A DNA stretch of 64,000 nucleotides from assembly GCA_949317995.1 (NCBI GenBank), contig OX439039.1, positions 16,483,282 through 16,547,281 of the forward strand, written 5' to 3'. The position numbers were made by a program, and so were the translations under genes. Positions within the stretch are counted from its first letter, which is position 1. Each line of letters starts with the position of its first letter. Below, one piece after another: positions 24,444 through 35,047 of this stretch. The DNA is from Acholoe squamosa (taxonomy: Eukaryota; Annelida; Polychaeta; Phyllodocida; Polynoidae). Below the pieces are notes generated by a model that did no database searches, was not told the DNA's origin, and worked only from the letters and a program-made list of their open reading frames with translations.

Positions 24444-25603
24444 TGGGTCGGTGGTTGGACGGTGGGAATGGCATGATAGAAAGTATGGCCGGGCACAAAG
24501 GTGAACCCCACTTCCTGGTGGGCAGAGGCCTGGTCCAGCCAATAAACAGAGAAACTTGGGTCAGGGTGCTGAACCCCGGGCCGGAACCGATCATCGTCTA
24601 CAAGGATATGACTCTGGGTGGCATCCAACGGGTGGAAACGCCAGGAGAGGATCCGGGGGAGAACCCCGGAAGCTGGTGTCGTCGGGTGGAGGCTATGTCG
24701 CCGGAGGAGAAGAGAGGGCTTATAAGAGAGCTGGTGGAGGGAACAGAGCCAGACAGAAGAAAGGAGCTGGCGGGGTTACTTAATCAACACCTGGCGGCCT
24801 TCCAGTGTCATAAGGGTGACAAGGGACACACCACTATGGCCCAACACCGAATAGATATGGGGGATCAACCCCCTATAAAGCAGCCACCAAGACGCTTAGC
24901 CCCCCACCGAAGGGCCACGGTGGAAGAGGAGGTTGACAAAATGTTGGAGGCGGGGGTAATCGAGCCTTCAGTAAGCCCATGGGCATCTCCGGTGGTGCTA
25001 GTGAAGAAGAAAGACGGGACAACCCGTTTCTGTGTGGACTATAGGCGGTTAAACAAAGCTACTGTAAAAGATGCCTACCCTCTGCCCCGGGTGGAGGACT
25101 GCTTGGACACTATGGCGGGGGCCACCTGGTTCTCATCAATGGATCTTGCCAGTGGGTATTGGCAACTAGATGTAATGGCGGAGGACAGAGAGAAGACAGC
25201 GTTCACCACCCACCGGGGGCTCTACCAATTCATCAGAATGCCGTTTGGGTTATGTAATGCCCCAGGGACGTTTGAGCGAGTGATGGAGGTTGCCATGCGG
25301 GGGCTTCAGTGGCGTACCTGTTTGGTATATTTAGACGACATTGTCGTGTTTGCCGAGTCCTTTGAACAGCATATGGAGAGGTTGAGCGAGGTACTACAAA
25401 GACTGGCGGAGGCCGGCCTTAAGATAAAACCCTCCAAATGCCAACTGGCCCGCCGGAGGATACTGTTTCTGGGGCACCAGATCAGTGAGGCCGGGGTAGG
25501 GACCGACCCAGGCAAGGTGGAGGCTGTTCAGGGGTGGCCCCCACCACAGAATATCACAGAAGTGAGGAGTTTTCTCGGTCTGGCGGGGTATGATAGAGCC
25601 TAA
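24374..25603 (+). pseudogene. pol: Reverse transcriptase region of pol
   Basis: The motifs run in order: VLVKKKDGTTRFCVDYRRLN, FSSMDLASGYWQLDV (first catalytic Asp), RMPFGLCNAPGTF, YLDDIVVF (catalytic YLDD, about 25,329) and RILFLGHQIS. After FLGLAGY, a small internal deletion and a frame change remove the usual connection into RNase H. TGA at 25,635 and TAG at 25,650 follow in the downstream frame. The catalytic residues themselves are intact. Confidence 0.95.
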
Positions 25604-27347
25604 GGCTAAACCACTGAGTTCTTTGGCGGAAAAGTGACGGCCTTTCAAGTAGACGCCGGAGTGTGAAAATGCCTTCGAGATACTGAAGCAGAAATTGATA
25701 GAAGCTCCTATCCTGGGGTTCCCCCAACCAGAAGGCCAGCTTATTATGGACACGGACGCCAGTGATACGGGGTTGGGCACGGTGCTGGCACAAGAACAAG
25801 ATGGGGAAGAGAGAGTATTGGCTTATGGCAGTCGCACCCTTAGCAAACCTGAGAGAAACTATTGTGTTACGCGGCAGGAGTTGTTAGCCATCGTCTTTGG
25901 CCTCCGGAAATTCAGACACTATTTAGTGGGTCGGCCGGTGGTAGTGCGCACCGACCATGCATCCCTTCGGTGGCTATTGGAGTTCAAAGAACCGGAGGGC
26001 CAGCTGGCGCGGTGGCTTCAGATCATAGGCACTTATGACATAGTGATACAACACCGACCAGGAAAGGCCCATGGTAATGCGGATGGCCTATCCAGGACAC
26101 CCTGTAAACAATGCGGCAGAGACCCTGAAGAAGACAGGCGGTGGTGTCGTGTCTTCACACGAGCTCAGAGTCAAGTGCTAGAAGGAGGGAACCAATCCCC
26201 CGCAGAGGGGCCGGATCCTCCGGTGGGGGCGGCATGGGAAAAGCTGCAGGATGATGACCCCCTTCTCAGGGAGGTACGGGGGTGGGTGGAAGGAGGAGAG
26301 GCCCCCACTGAAGCGGTAAGACGGGACTGGAGCTACGAGAAGAAGGCCTGGTATGCCCAGAGAGAGAGGCTGACAATACACAAGGGCGTGTTGGGGAGAT
26401 GGTGGATAGGGGAGGCGGGGTCGGCCCACTTCCAGATAGCAGTTCCCAAGCCTAACAGGAAGGATGTGCTGCAGGAGGTACACGGAGAACCCCTGGCCGG
26501 ACACCTAGGGCGTAACAAGACCATCAGGCGGGTACAGGGAGGATATTACTGGCCTGAATTCCGGAGGGATGTCACCCGGTGGTGCGAGCAGTGTGAGCCG
26601 TGCCTGCGGCGGAAGGCAGCCCCCGCCCCCCACCGAGCTCCAATGGGACATGTTGGGGCTGGTCTACCACTCCAAAGGGTAGCCCTGGATGTGATGGGTC
26701 CTCTGCCCCCGACCTCACAGGGTAATCAACACATCCTGGTAGCAGCCGACTATTTCACTAAGTGGACGGAGGCCTACGCCATTCCCAATCAGGAAGCGCC
26801 CACCATGGCAAGGAAGTTGGTGGAGGAGTTCATATGTCGGCTAGGGGCGCCGGTGGAGATTCACACTGATCAGGGCAAGAATTTCCAGTCGGGGTTGTTC
26901 AAGGAGATAGTAGCCTTGCTGGGGGTCAAACAAACAAGGACTTGCGCTTTTAGGCCTCAAAGTGATGGAATGGTGGAAAGAGCTAACCGGACCATTGAGG
27001 CACTACTGGCTACGGTGGTGGCCACCGACCAGCAGGATTGGGACCTGCAGCTCCCTTTTGTGATGGCCGCCTATAGGTCATCAGTGCATAGCTCTACCGG
27101 AGTATCGCCTAACATGATGATGTTTGGAAGAGAAACAACCGTCCCCCTGCATCTGATCTACCCATTGGACCCACCCCCGAGGAATAAGGCTGGATACGTG
27201 GCTGAAGTCCAGGAGAAGATAGCACGGGCGTATGAGGCAGCTAGGAGTAAGGGAGGTCGGTGGCCCGCCAACGACGTAACTATGATGCGAGGGCGGAGGA
27301 GGGCCATCTGCCAATGGGATCCCAGGTCTTCTACTATCACCCCCTAA
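25604..27347 (+). pseudogene. pol: RNase H and integrase region of pol
   Basis: Connection sequence with in-frame TGA (25,635-25,637) and TAG (25,650-25,652) leads into RNase H (MDTDASDTGLG, RQELLAIVFGLRKFRHYL, RTDHASLRWL). Integrase follows with an HHCC zinc module (HGEPLAGHLGRN and CEQCEPC), then the DDE residues in LDVMGPLP, HTDQGKNF and DGMVERANRT. The frame ends at 27,347 after a shift near 27,260, beyond which the C-terminal domain continues in another register. Integrase C-terminal to RNase H is the Ty3/gypsy arrangement. Confidence 0.93.
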
Positions 27348-27856
27348 AGAAGAGAGGACTATCCCCCAAGTTGCAATGTTATTGGACCGGCCCTTGGACT
27401 GTGCAGGAGAGAATAGGGGATGCAGTGTACAAGATAAAGAGGGGCCGTGTAACCAAAGTGGTACATTTTGATTCTATAAAGGAGGTCTGCCTGCCAGAGG
27501 AAGAGGATCTGGGGGATGAGTGCACCGAGATAGACCCGGCGGAGGAAGAGGTGGCCAACCCCGACCAGGGTGCGGGGGATGGATCGCCGGGGGCTAAGGC
27601 GATATGGGCAATAATAAGGGACCCTAACCCCGGGCCGCGTGACCAAGCATACTTACCTGTTAAGATGGCTGAAGGTGGGGACAGCTGGTGGAAATGGTGG
27701 TGGGAGGAGGAGACTAGGGTCAGAGCAGAAGCTGCAATGGCCCACTGGAAGGGTGAACCCCCAGATGACGAACCCCCCTTAGCCAAGCATGCAGAGAGGT
27801 GGCGGGTCTATGAAATGCTAGAGGAGGTGTACTGTGTGTTTACTCTATTAATTTGA
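27260..27856 (+). pseudogene. pol: Integrase C-terminal domain, GPY/F type
   Basis: This register continues integrase after the shift. It contains CYWTGPWTVQERIGDAVYKI, the GPY/F module found at the C-terminus of many Ty3/gypsy integrases, and KVVHFDSIKEV. An acidic tail of about 100 residues with a WWKWWWEEE patch follows, ending at TGA 27,854-27,856. No chromodomain is recognised. Confidence 0.85.
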
Positions 27857-29161
27857 TGTTATTTAGACCTTGCTTTCTAGTCGCTGCATATAGAGGTAGT
27901 AAAGTGCATTTTGGGGTTTGAGCTAGCTCCTTGTAAATGGTAGAGTGTGTCACTACCACAGCCCAGTACACATATCAGCCGCGCAGTGATCCTACTCAAA
28001 TAAAACTAGTGAGAGATACCTCCTGACTGAAGACTTTTATTGTTTCTCCTCCTCGGCTGCTAACACGTCAAGCACAACAAGAGCACAACAGTTCATCAAA
28101 TACTCCGGCATCTTTCGATGATCAACACTCCATTATATTCTCTAGTTCATACCATGGTGAAACAATAACTATCTCCTCTTCACCTTTAGTCTCATTGGCC
28201 TTAACTCCTAATTAAACAATGCAGTGTATTCACATGGAGAGTCTTAATTGTTGTTATGATGATCCTACTTTAATGTGGATCCTAAGTCCATGCAGGGAGG
28301 ATCCCTGCATGGAGAGGGAGAGGCCCTTCCCAGGCCTGGAGTCCGTCAATGTTAATTACTGCTATTAATTACTATCTCTTCTTTGTAATAAGTTCATAAG
28401 TTGAACCACTATCATTTCCAGGCAGTGTTGTTCTAAGTCCCAACTGCCTATGTCCAAACAACCTCCAGATCCCTTCAGCTTGCGAAAGGTGAGGATGTTA
28501 TTACTAACAATAGCAGGTTGAATCTCCACTACTAACATGCTCCTTTCCTTAACATGTGTAGGCAACTCCCTGTTGTGATCTAATGGTATCTAGCTGTTAA
28601 CAGTTAGCTTAGATATGAGTGCCCCACTTTCAATGCTGTCTCCATGCTCCCTCTGAAAGAACTCCCTGTCTCCCCCTCTGAATTCTACAGATATGTTATT
28701 CAAGTATTATCATTATCCCGGCGCGCCTGCGCAGAGACATGTATTTGTCTCATGACATCACCATCTCATTTATTTCCCTTTTCATTGCTCAACTTTGTAA
28801 AGTAGTTACGTCCTAATCTAATATTCTTCTTCCCATTATTCATCATTAATCCCTCCAGTTCTACTGGTCCTAAACTAATTATCTCTTTTATTTTCAGATT
28901 GGATTTCGGAAGGTTATCTCCTTCATCTCTCGGCTGGAGCCATCAAGCCTTCCGTCTCAAATCCCATTATGGACCTGAACATAACAATTTATACTCCAAT
29001 CCCTGCGAAACACGCCATCCACTCTTTCGTCTGCCAATAAACACCAATCACTTTGCCTTACTGCCTTTTTCTTTTGCCCTTCTACTATACTATTCTACAT
29101 ATCCTATTATTGTCAGCACCGCTGGTTACACATTATTATCCATTATGGATTTCTCCTACAC
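27857..29161. other. AT-rich spacer inside the LTR element
   Basis: About 1.3 kb, much more AT-rich than the coding regions on either side and without a convincing frame. It contains a perfect 11-bp-arm palindrome at 28,288-28,312 (CCATGCAGGGA, 3-bp loop). A splice-acceptor-like run ending TTTTATTTTCAG lies just before 28,898. It may be an intron, a leader for the downstream ORFs, or a nested insertion. I found no terminal repeats that would prove insertion. Confidence 0.6.
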
Positions 29162-30103
29162 CATCGTACAGAGGCAGAGTACGATAACGAACGGAATGAG
29201 GAGAGAGAGAGCCGTCTAATAGCCCAGGGTCGCTTACCCCGGAGGCCTAAAACACCGCCTAAGGCGGAGGAGACGCCTAAGGTTGCGCCTACGTGTCTAT
29301 ACTTAGTACAGGCTGGGATCACGGCCCCGCCGGGCGCCTTCAAGCCTACTACGCCGCCTAGCTCGGGGGACGGGCCTAAAACTCCGCCTAAAACGCCGAG
29401 CGCGCCCCCTGCCGGAGTGATAGCCCCGCCAAAACCGGTGTTGCTACGAAACCAGAATGCGAGTGACGTCAATGAGGAGGGAGACGACCACTTTTTGAAG
29501 ATAACAGTCACATTCCCAACAGAAATGGCGGAGGACAGACGTGTTGTAATGAGGAAGGTGGAGGAGAGCTGTAGAAATGGTGTAACAGGGGACACACAAG
29601 CCGGACGGGAAGAAAAAAAAGAAGGGCCAAGGGAGCGCGTAAAGAAAGACGGGGTTCACCGGGAGGGCCGCCGGAGAGAGAGAGGGGGCCGATCTCCACC
29701 CAAATCCTCGTCCTCACGGTCCCACAGCCGCCCTAGGCACGGGGGAAGGGAGAATGATAGAAATAAACACCGCCAACGGCCCACCGAGGAAACAGTCCAC
29801 CGAAAAGTAAACAACAAAACCTACAGGAAGAAGGACCGTGCGAAAGACAGCTGGTCAAGAACCCATTCCCACGTCCGCTACCCACCGGAACGTTCGGAGG
29901 AAGGAGCAGAGCGGACTTTCTCACGGTCGGGTGACGGCCTCATGACAGGGGAAACCCCGGCGGCACAGGCGTGCGGGGAAGGTTCCTGGCTGCTAATTGG
30001 CCAAGACAACTCGGGGGGAGGGGTGTGGCCGGGCCGGGGGTGTATAAAGGAAGGACTCATCCCCTGGATTCGGCAATATCGACCATTGATTGGAAGCAGT
30101 TAG
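29162..30103 (+). CDS. ORF-A, basic Pro/Arg/Ser-rich protein, function unknown
   Basis: The frame is open from upstream of 29,162 to TAG at 30,101-30,103. The first in-frame ATG is at 29,525 (MAEDRRVVMRKVEES), giving 192 codons. The part before it looks coding (repeated PPKTPPK words, GC-rich codons like those of pol), so translation may depend on a spliced upstream exon. The middle is rich in Arg, Ser, Lys and His (RSPPKSSSSRSHSRPRHGG), a composition seen in RNA-binding SR-type regions. It lies between integrase and ORF-B. I do not recognise it, and no membrane segment argues for an envelope protein. Confidence 0.45.
   Translation, partial: HRTEAEYDNERNEERESRLIAQGRLPRRPKTPPKAEETPKVAPTCLYLVQAGITAPPGAFKPTTPPSSGDGPKTPPKTPSAPPAGVIAPPKPVLLRNQNASDVNEEGDDHFLKITVTFPTEMAEDRRVVMRKVEESCRNGVTGDTQAGREEKKEGPRERVKKDGVHREGRRRERGGRSPPKSSSSRSHSRPRHGGRENDRNKHRQRPTEETVHRKVNNKTYRKKDRAKDSWSRTHSHVRYPPERSEEGAERTFSRSGDGLMTGETPAAQACGEGSWLLIGQDNSGGGVWPGRGCIKEGLIPWIRQYRPLIGSS
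30020..30048 (+). promoter_or_regulatory. Possible internal promoter for ORF-B
   Basis: A GC-box-like run (GGGGTGTGGCCGGGCCGGGG) is followed by TATAAA at 30,043-30,048, 67 bp before the ORF-B ATG at 30,115. The spacing suits an RNA polymerase II core promoter. It overlaps the end of the ORF-A frame, so it may be chance. Confidence 0.35.
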
Positions 30104-30114
30104 AACTCGGTAAT

Positions 30115-32629
30115 ATGCCTAAGACACACGAAGACGAGAAGTCCATGCCCATGGTATAGGTAGGGGGAGTGCAGATACCAAAGCACAGGTGTGAGATCTG
30201 CAGGGAGGAGGGCAAACCGTATGCCTTTGGATGCAGCGATGCTTTAAAATGCCATCAGAGGAAGCATGAGGCCGTGCAAGAAGGATACAAGTGCCCCTCC
30301 ACCGGCTGTGAATACCACGTCGCCAAAGATTACAAGAATGACCTGGTGCGCCACGTGGAGAGACAGCACCCGGACATAAAAGGATGGGTGTCCCCGAAAG
30401 AGACCAAGCAACTGGGGCTGGCTAGTGAAGGGGAGGCGGGGGCCGTTCCAGCACAAACTCCAGGCACCTCCACGTCTGCAAAACCCAAGTCTAAAGGCAA
30501 AACCCGGAAGGTTAAGGTCCACACGCCAAAAGGAGGGGCTGGGAAGGCGGAGGAGCCGGCCGAGTCTGCCGCCGCAAGCACTTCTAAAACGGAGGCGGTG
30601 GTGCCCTCCAGCCAGACACCGGGCAGCGCCTCTATCATATCGTCACTGGTGTCCCCCGGGATAAGCATAGGGGATGAGGAAATGGAGGAGGTGGCCGCAG
30701 CGGCCAAATATCTAGAGGAACTGGTAGGACTGAAAACTCCACCCAATCAGGAACTACCTGCGCAAGGGGTGGCCACCCGGGGTAGTACTGGCAAGGGGCG
30801 GAAACGGGTGTCCGAGGAGGCAGTGGAGGAGGCCCCCGACAAAAAGGTGCGCCGGTCCCCCGGTAAGGAGGGAGCCGTCCGCCGTGTTACAGAAATGATT
30901 ACGGACCCCGACACCGGTAAATATCAATTGGAGCCAGAGGAGGAGGGAAAGGTTCTCTTTGTTCTTAAATTACTAATGGACAGGTACAGTAGGGAGGGGG
31001 AGACCCCGACCAAAACCTTAACTAGACTCCAGAAGGAGTTGCCGGTGGGCACACTGGACATAGCTGAAATAGAAAAAGAATATGATGCGGCTAAGACGGG
31101 TATACCAACACGGAGAACCCAGCTAAAGGTTGGGACTTACGATGACATCACAGACGACGGTTCACAGTCAGCTCAGGAGTCCAGCCTTGAAAAAGGAAAG
31201 GCATTTGAAATTTCCGGGGGACTCGATTCCAGCCCTGAAAAACTGCCGGAGTACACCTTAAAGGAGGACCGCCCCAAGCCCCACATTGAACCGGAATTAT
31301 GTACACCTGCTGAGAAAGAGGCCACCTCCACCCCCGACTCCCCGGAGGCGGAGGAGGACATGGGACCAGGTAAACCAGATCCCGAAGACGGAGCCACGGA
31401 GATGGTCTCCGCTCCAGCTAAAGTCGATGAAGAGATCTTTGAATACCCCCCCGGCGTGGCTGGCTACCCTGACCTCGAGGAGCAGTATGCAGCGATGGTC
31501 AAAGCTGGCAGAGAGAGGGCCAGGCAGAAGAAGTTAGAGGAACAAAAGAGGTTAGAGAAGGAGAGAGAAATGGAAAGACAGAAGGCTATAGAGGAAAAGA
31601 AAGAAGCAGAAGCCAGGGTGACGGAGGAGAAAAGAGCTTTGAAAGAACAGAAATCTGAAAAGACAAAAGGAGGAAAAGGGAAAGGCCCCGGAAAGAGTAG
31701 CCAGAAAACAGGATTAGAAACACTGATCGAGCAGGTTACCGTGCGCACGGGGGAGACCCCGGAAAAGGCTAGTCCACCGGTGGTGCCCCAGACTCCCACC
31801 CCCGGAACGTGGCGCAGCCTTGAGGAAATATTACTGAGTACATTAACTCCCACGGGCCAGCGCCCCAAGACCCCGGCAAAAACGAGCTCCGGCAGCAAAC
31901 CCATGGACAATGAGGGGGAACCTGTTGGAGTAACCCCCCAACAAAAAGGCAAGATGGCCGGGAGAGCAAAAGGGAGGCCTGACTTAGTGCATTAGCCCAG
32001 GACAGTTACTGTTGGATTGGAGGGGCTGGTGGTGCAGTCTCCCAAGGGGGACTTTCTCTTACAAATCGAGGCTGGGGAGGAGGCGGGACACATGGAGACT
32101 ATGGTGTTGGTGCCGGAGGGGGTGGAGACGGTGCAGGGGAGTGTGGAGGATGAGGACCCTTTAGGCCCACCAACCTCCGAACGTGTTATAATAGTGACAG
32201 ATGCCCAGGTGGTACCCATACCTGACGGGGGCGTGGCTCCCACACAAGGAGTAGTGTCTGTAAGCCACGTGGTGGTTACCCCTCCCCCGGCTCCAGACTC
32301 TGATAAAAGGGTAGAGGTGGAAGAGAACTTGATGCCCTGGAACGAGGACTTCACAGGCCCCCGTGAGCTGCAGGAGTATACAAGGCGCTTGCGGAACCCG
32401 GGGAACTTGGGGCCCGAGATGAGAGTGGTGCCGGGGGGGTGTGTGCAGCTCGGCAGTGCAAAGCTTGGCTGATGGTGATGTGGAACTGGTTCAGGTGACC
32501 CGAACCAGGTACGCCCAGGCTTCCAGGGAGGGACTGTGCTCCAGATGCGGGCAGCCATGGCCTATTACCCCAAAGGCCCCGGAGAAGGAGGAGGGAGAGG
32601 AGGAGGAAGCCTCTACGAGCACCCAGTAA
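30115..32629 (+). pseudogene. ORF-B, zinc-finger protein carried by the retrotransposon
   Basis: The frame begins at ATG 30,115, has TAG at 30,157-30,159, then runs open from 30,160 to TAG 31,993-31,995 and on to TGA at 32,470-32,472. Near 32,432-32,438 a run of seven G marks a likely indel, beyond which coding character continues in another register to TAA 32,627-32,629. The whole is about 840 codons. Near the N-terminus are two C2H2-like fingers (HRCEICREEG...CHQRKH and YKCPSTGCEYH...RHVERQH), with finger spacing longer than the usual 12 residues. Then come a Lys/Ser/Pro-rich part, a compact region (KVLFVLKLLMDRY), an acidic part, a long Glu/Lys/Arg heptad-like stretch (about 31,490-31,700) likely to form a coiled coil, and a late CSRCGQPW. 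DNA or RNA binding is inferred from the fingers. No family is recognised; a captured host gene is possible. Confidence 0.7.
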
Positions 32630-33316
32630 AAAGGGTAAGTGTCTCTTCCGGTGTATCTACGGCGGGGGAAGCGGAAACTCCAGTACAGGAGGGCGCCGGC
32701 GGAGGTCGGTGGGAGAAAAAGGAGGGAGGGCGGTGATGCAGCCGGGTCGGAGGGTGACTGCGGGATAAGCTGGGACGACGTGGAATGCACCCAAGTAATC
32801 TATGGATGTAAGCCAGTACAGGCTGGGGGAGCAGTAGCACCTTAAATGAAGAACAAAATGCATCAGTTCCGGTGGGGTAAGCAGTACAAGTGCCTTACCT
32901 TGTGTTGCAGACCTGGTCGAGCCGCGGGGGCGGCATCCAGAGGCAGGCGGAGGAGAGACGGCAACAACCGGAGGAAGGTGGCCGTCGGTGGACGGTTCGG
33001 AGGACTGGTGGACGGCTCGGTGGATGAGTCGGGGGCATCTCGGCGGTGGCAGTGATGTTGTATTGGCCTTGAAGGCAGAAGTTGTATAATAGTTAAACCA
33101 TTTGTAAATTATGAAGCTATCCGGTGGAGCATGCTATAAGTATTGATACTGTGTATACTGTATGATTATCTATATTGCTCAATGTATTTTTAAAGTTAAT
33201 AATCACAAACACCCAGGGGCCATGGTGTATAACTGTTTATTCAAAATTGGATACCCATCTGCAGGAGGGTACTCTGACATTCTTTCCCAGTACGACTGTT
33301 AATTAGTTGGGGAGAG
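32630..33316 (+). other. 3' untranslated part with intron-like signals
   Basis: A near-consensus donor (AAGG|GTAAGT, GT at 32,635) follows the ORF-B stop by 5 bases. A good acceptor (TTGTGTTGCAG) ends at 32,910, defining a possible 276-bp intron. The rest is noncoding and AT-rich towards 33,300. The bases before the 3' LTR (TTGGGGAGAG, 33,307-33,316) are a short polypurine tract, the expected plus-strand primer. Confidence 0.5.
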
Positions 33317-33709
33317 TGTGGCGTAGACCGAGCCAACGTCGGTGGATCCCGAAACCATCCTGGCATGGGGGCGGGGGAAGCCGGCGGAGGCGGAGTCACG
33401 TCAGCATTGTGTAAAGTTGTGTTATTCGGAGTAGCGTCTCCGGCGGCGGTGTATGTTGTACATACACCAGCACCGGTGGACTTGCAAGTGTATAAATACT
33501 GGAGGTGTCCCACCGGACAGTCAGTCTGGGTTTGGGGTGGCTATAGGACGCACCTGCACTTGCTTCAGAGAGGAGGAAAAGCGGCATATATATAGAGATA
33601 TACTTAGCTGGTGTGGCAGAGCAAGCCAGGCAATAAAGGATACACGTTAATTATACTTGTCCGAGTTACTGGTCGTCATTCTCTTATCCGGAGGAGCTTA
33701 AAATACGCT

Positions 33710-33712
<3 letters not shown>
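33317..33712 (+). repeat. 3' LTR
   Basis: Direct repeat of the 5' LTR, same length, with the same TATAAATA and AATAAA. Flanked on the right by (AT)n to 33,757, the other half of the split microsatellite. Confidence 0.97.
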
Positions 33713-33757
<45 letters not shown>

Positions 33758-33762
<5 letters not shown>

Positions 33763-34840
33763 GAAGCATAACATCCCACCACCTACCTTTGTAACAATCT
33801 AACACAAACAAATCATGTAGAAAATGTGGATGCTACTGAAAAGGCTGTGAAAAATGCCTCAAAAAGGACTGTTCATGTAGTGGTTAAGCAGTTGCGAAGT
33901 ACTAACCATGCATATTTTACTTGCCTTTAAATTGCCTCGGGATGTTTACATATCTATCATGGCTATTGAAGTACTAGGCAGTTGTATCAGAGGTCAGATT
34001 GGGAATATTCTCATGCCCCGAAAGTTTCAGGATCAAAACGAACGTATTCAGCCATGGCATTGGGAAAGCACCTCATGAAAATGCAGGTATCAAGTCAGTG
34101 GTATGCGTCAAAGAGGTTACACCTCAGAAAAAGAACAGAAGTTGTTACTCTGTCCAGAGCTACAGATTTGGTACATGCATGGGAAATAAGAAGGCAGATG
34201 GAAAAAAGGAATGGCAAGGTAAAAAGCAACAGATCACCCATTTTGGGGTGGGCAAAAGAAACAGATCACAGGTCACGTTGGAGCAGGACATCGATCAAAG
34301 ATGAATGATTTGAACCAGGTATCCAGCAGGGAAATTACTCATGGCAATGGTGGGAACAAAATACCTATGACTATCTGAGAGAGATATATAGGTAGTGGTG
34401 CCAAAACATCTCACCTGATGTCAGTTCCAGCTCCCCCTTGCATTCACTCTATTATCTGGCACCCACTCAATGAAGGACAGGTTGAGCCAAAGAGCAGGTA
34501 GAGCAGAAAAAAAAAACAAGGGGGCCAAGGCATTGCCGCATGGTACACCATGGGGTAGGGGGCGGGGAAATGCATGCAGTGAGGAGATTTGAACAATGCA
34601 AAATATAAGGTGAGATGATTGCAAGAGCCTGCAAATATTGGCTTATGCAAAGACAGGATGTGGATGGCTCATGTTTTCATATTTGGGGACTGAGTCTATA
34701 TAGCCATAGTGTTGAAATCAGATACTGTGTACACAGAGTGGTTTGGGTAGATATCTCTAAAGATAGTTTGCAGTGTGTGCTGCATTTAAGGGGTGTGGAA
34801 AATACCTTGAGGGCATTTCAAGAAAGCTGATTACAGATTC
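33758..34840. repeat. Duplicon blocks S1 (end) and S2, copy 2
   Basis: Begins ATGAAGCATAACATCCC, matching 48,135 and 17,795, and continues through S2 (CATGGGGTAGGGGG, GATTGCAAGAGCCTGCAAAT) to ATTTCAAGAAAGCTGATTAC, matching 51,030. It proves that the DNA left and right of the LTR element belongs to the same duplicated series. Confidence 0.75.
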
Positions 34841-34842
34841 CC

Positions 34843-35047
34843 CCTGGGGCCTGTTTTCCCCATGTAGTCACAATATGGAGGGAAATATGGACCCCATTAT
34901 ATTGGTGCATAATTGAAATCTGGGCTGTATTCATATCCATATTTCAAATATAGACCCAAATCAGCCCAAATTCCAAATATGGACCCAAATATGGAGGTCC
35001 ATATTTATCTCCATATTTATTATCAAATGGGGAAAAACACGACCCTG
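34843..35047. mobile_element. MITE with 50-bp inverted repeats
   Basis: The arm at 34,843-34,893 (GGCCTGTTTTCCCCATGT...AATATGGAG) is about 80 percent identical to the reverse complement of 34,996-35,047. The interior repeats AATATGGACC-like words. It starts exactly where the copy at 51,050 continues with different sequence, so it lies within inserted DNA. No transposase is present. Confidence 0.65.

Larger units (their letters stand above)
22133..33712 (+). mobile_element. Ty3/gypsy-type LTR retrotransposon with extra 3' ORFs
   Basis: Two 396-bp LTRs (TGTGGCG...CGCTACA) bound an 11,580-bp element. A primer-binding site follows the 5' LTR after one base, and a short purine run precedes the 3' LTR. 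The order gag, protease, reverse transcriptase, RNase H, integrase is diagnostic of Ty3/gypsy (Metaviridae). About 5.4 kb lie between integrase and the 3' LTR, more than a simple element needs, and hold ORF-A and the zinc-finger ORF-B. All ORFs carry disruptions, so this copy is not autonomous. The flanking ATAT on both sides fits a target duplication, but its length cannot be read inside a microsatellite. Confidence 0.95.

Noticed and set aside
29143..29595. 150-codon minus-strand frame opposite ORF-A
   Set aside because: Its Pro/Gly/Leu-rich composition is what the complement of the plus-strand frame gives; no motif.
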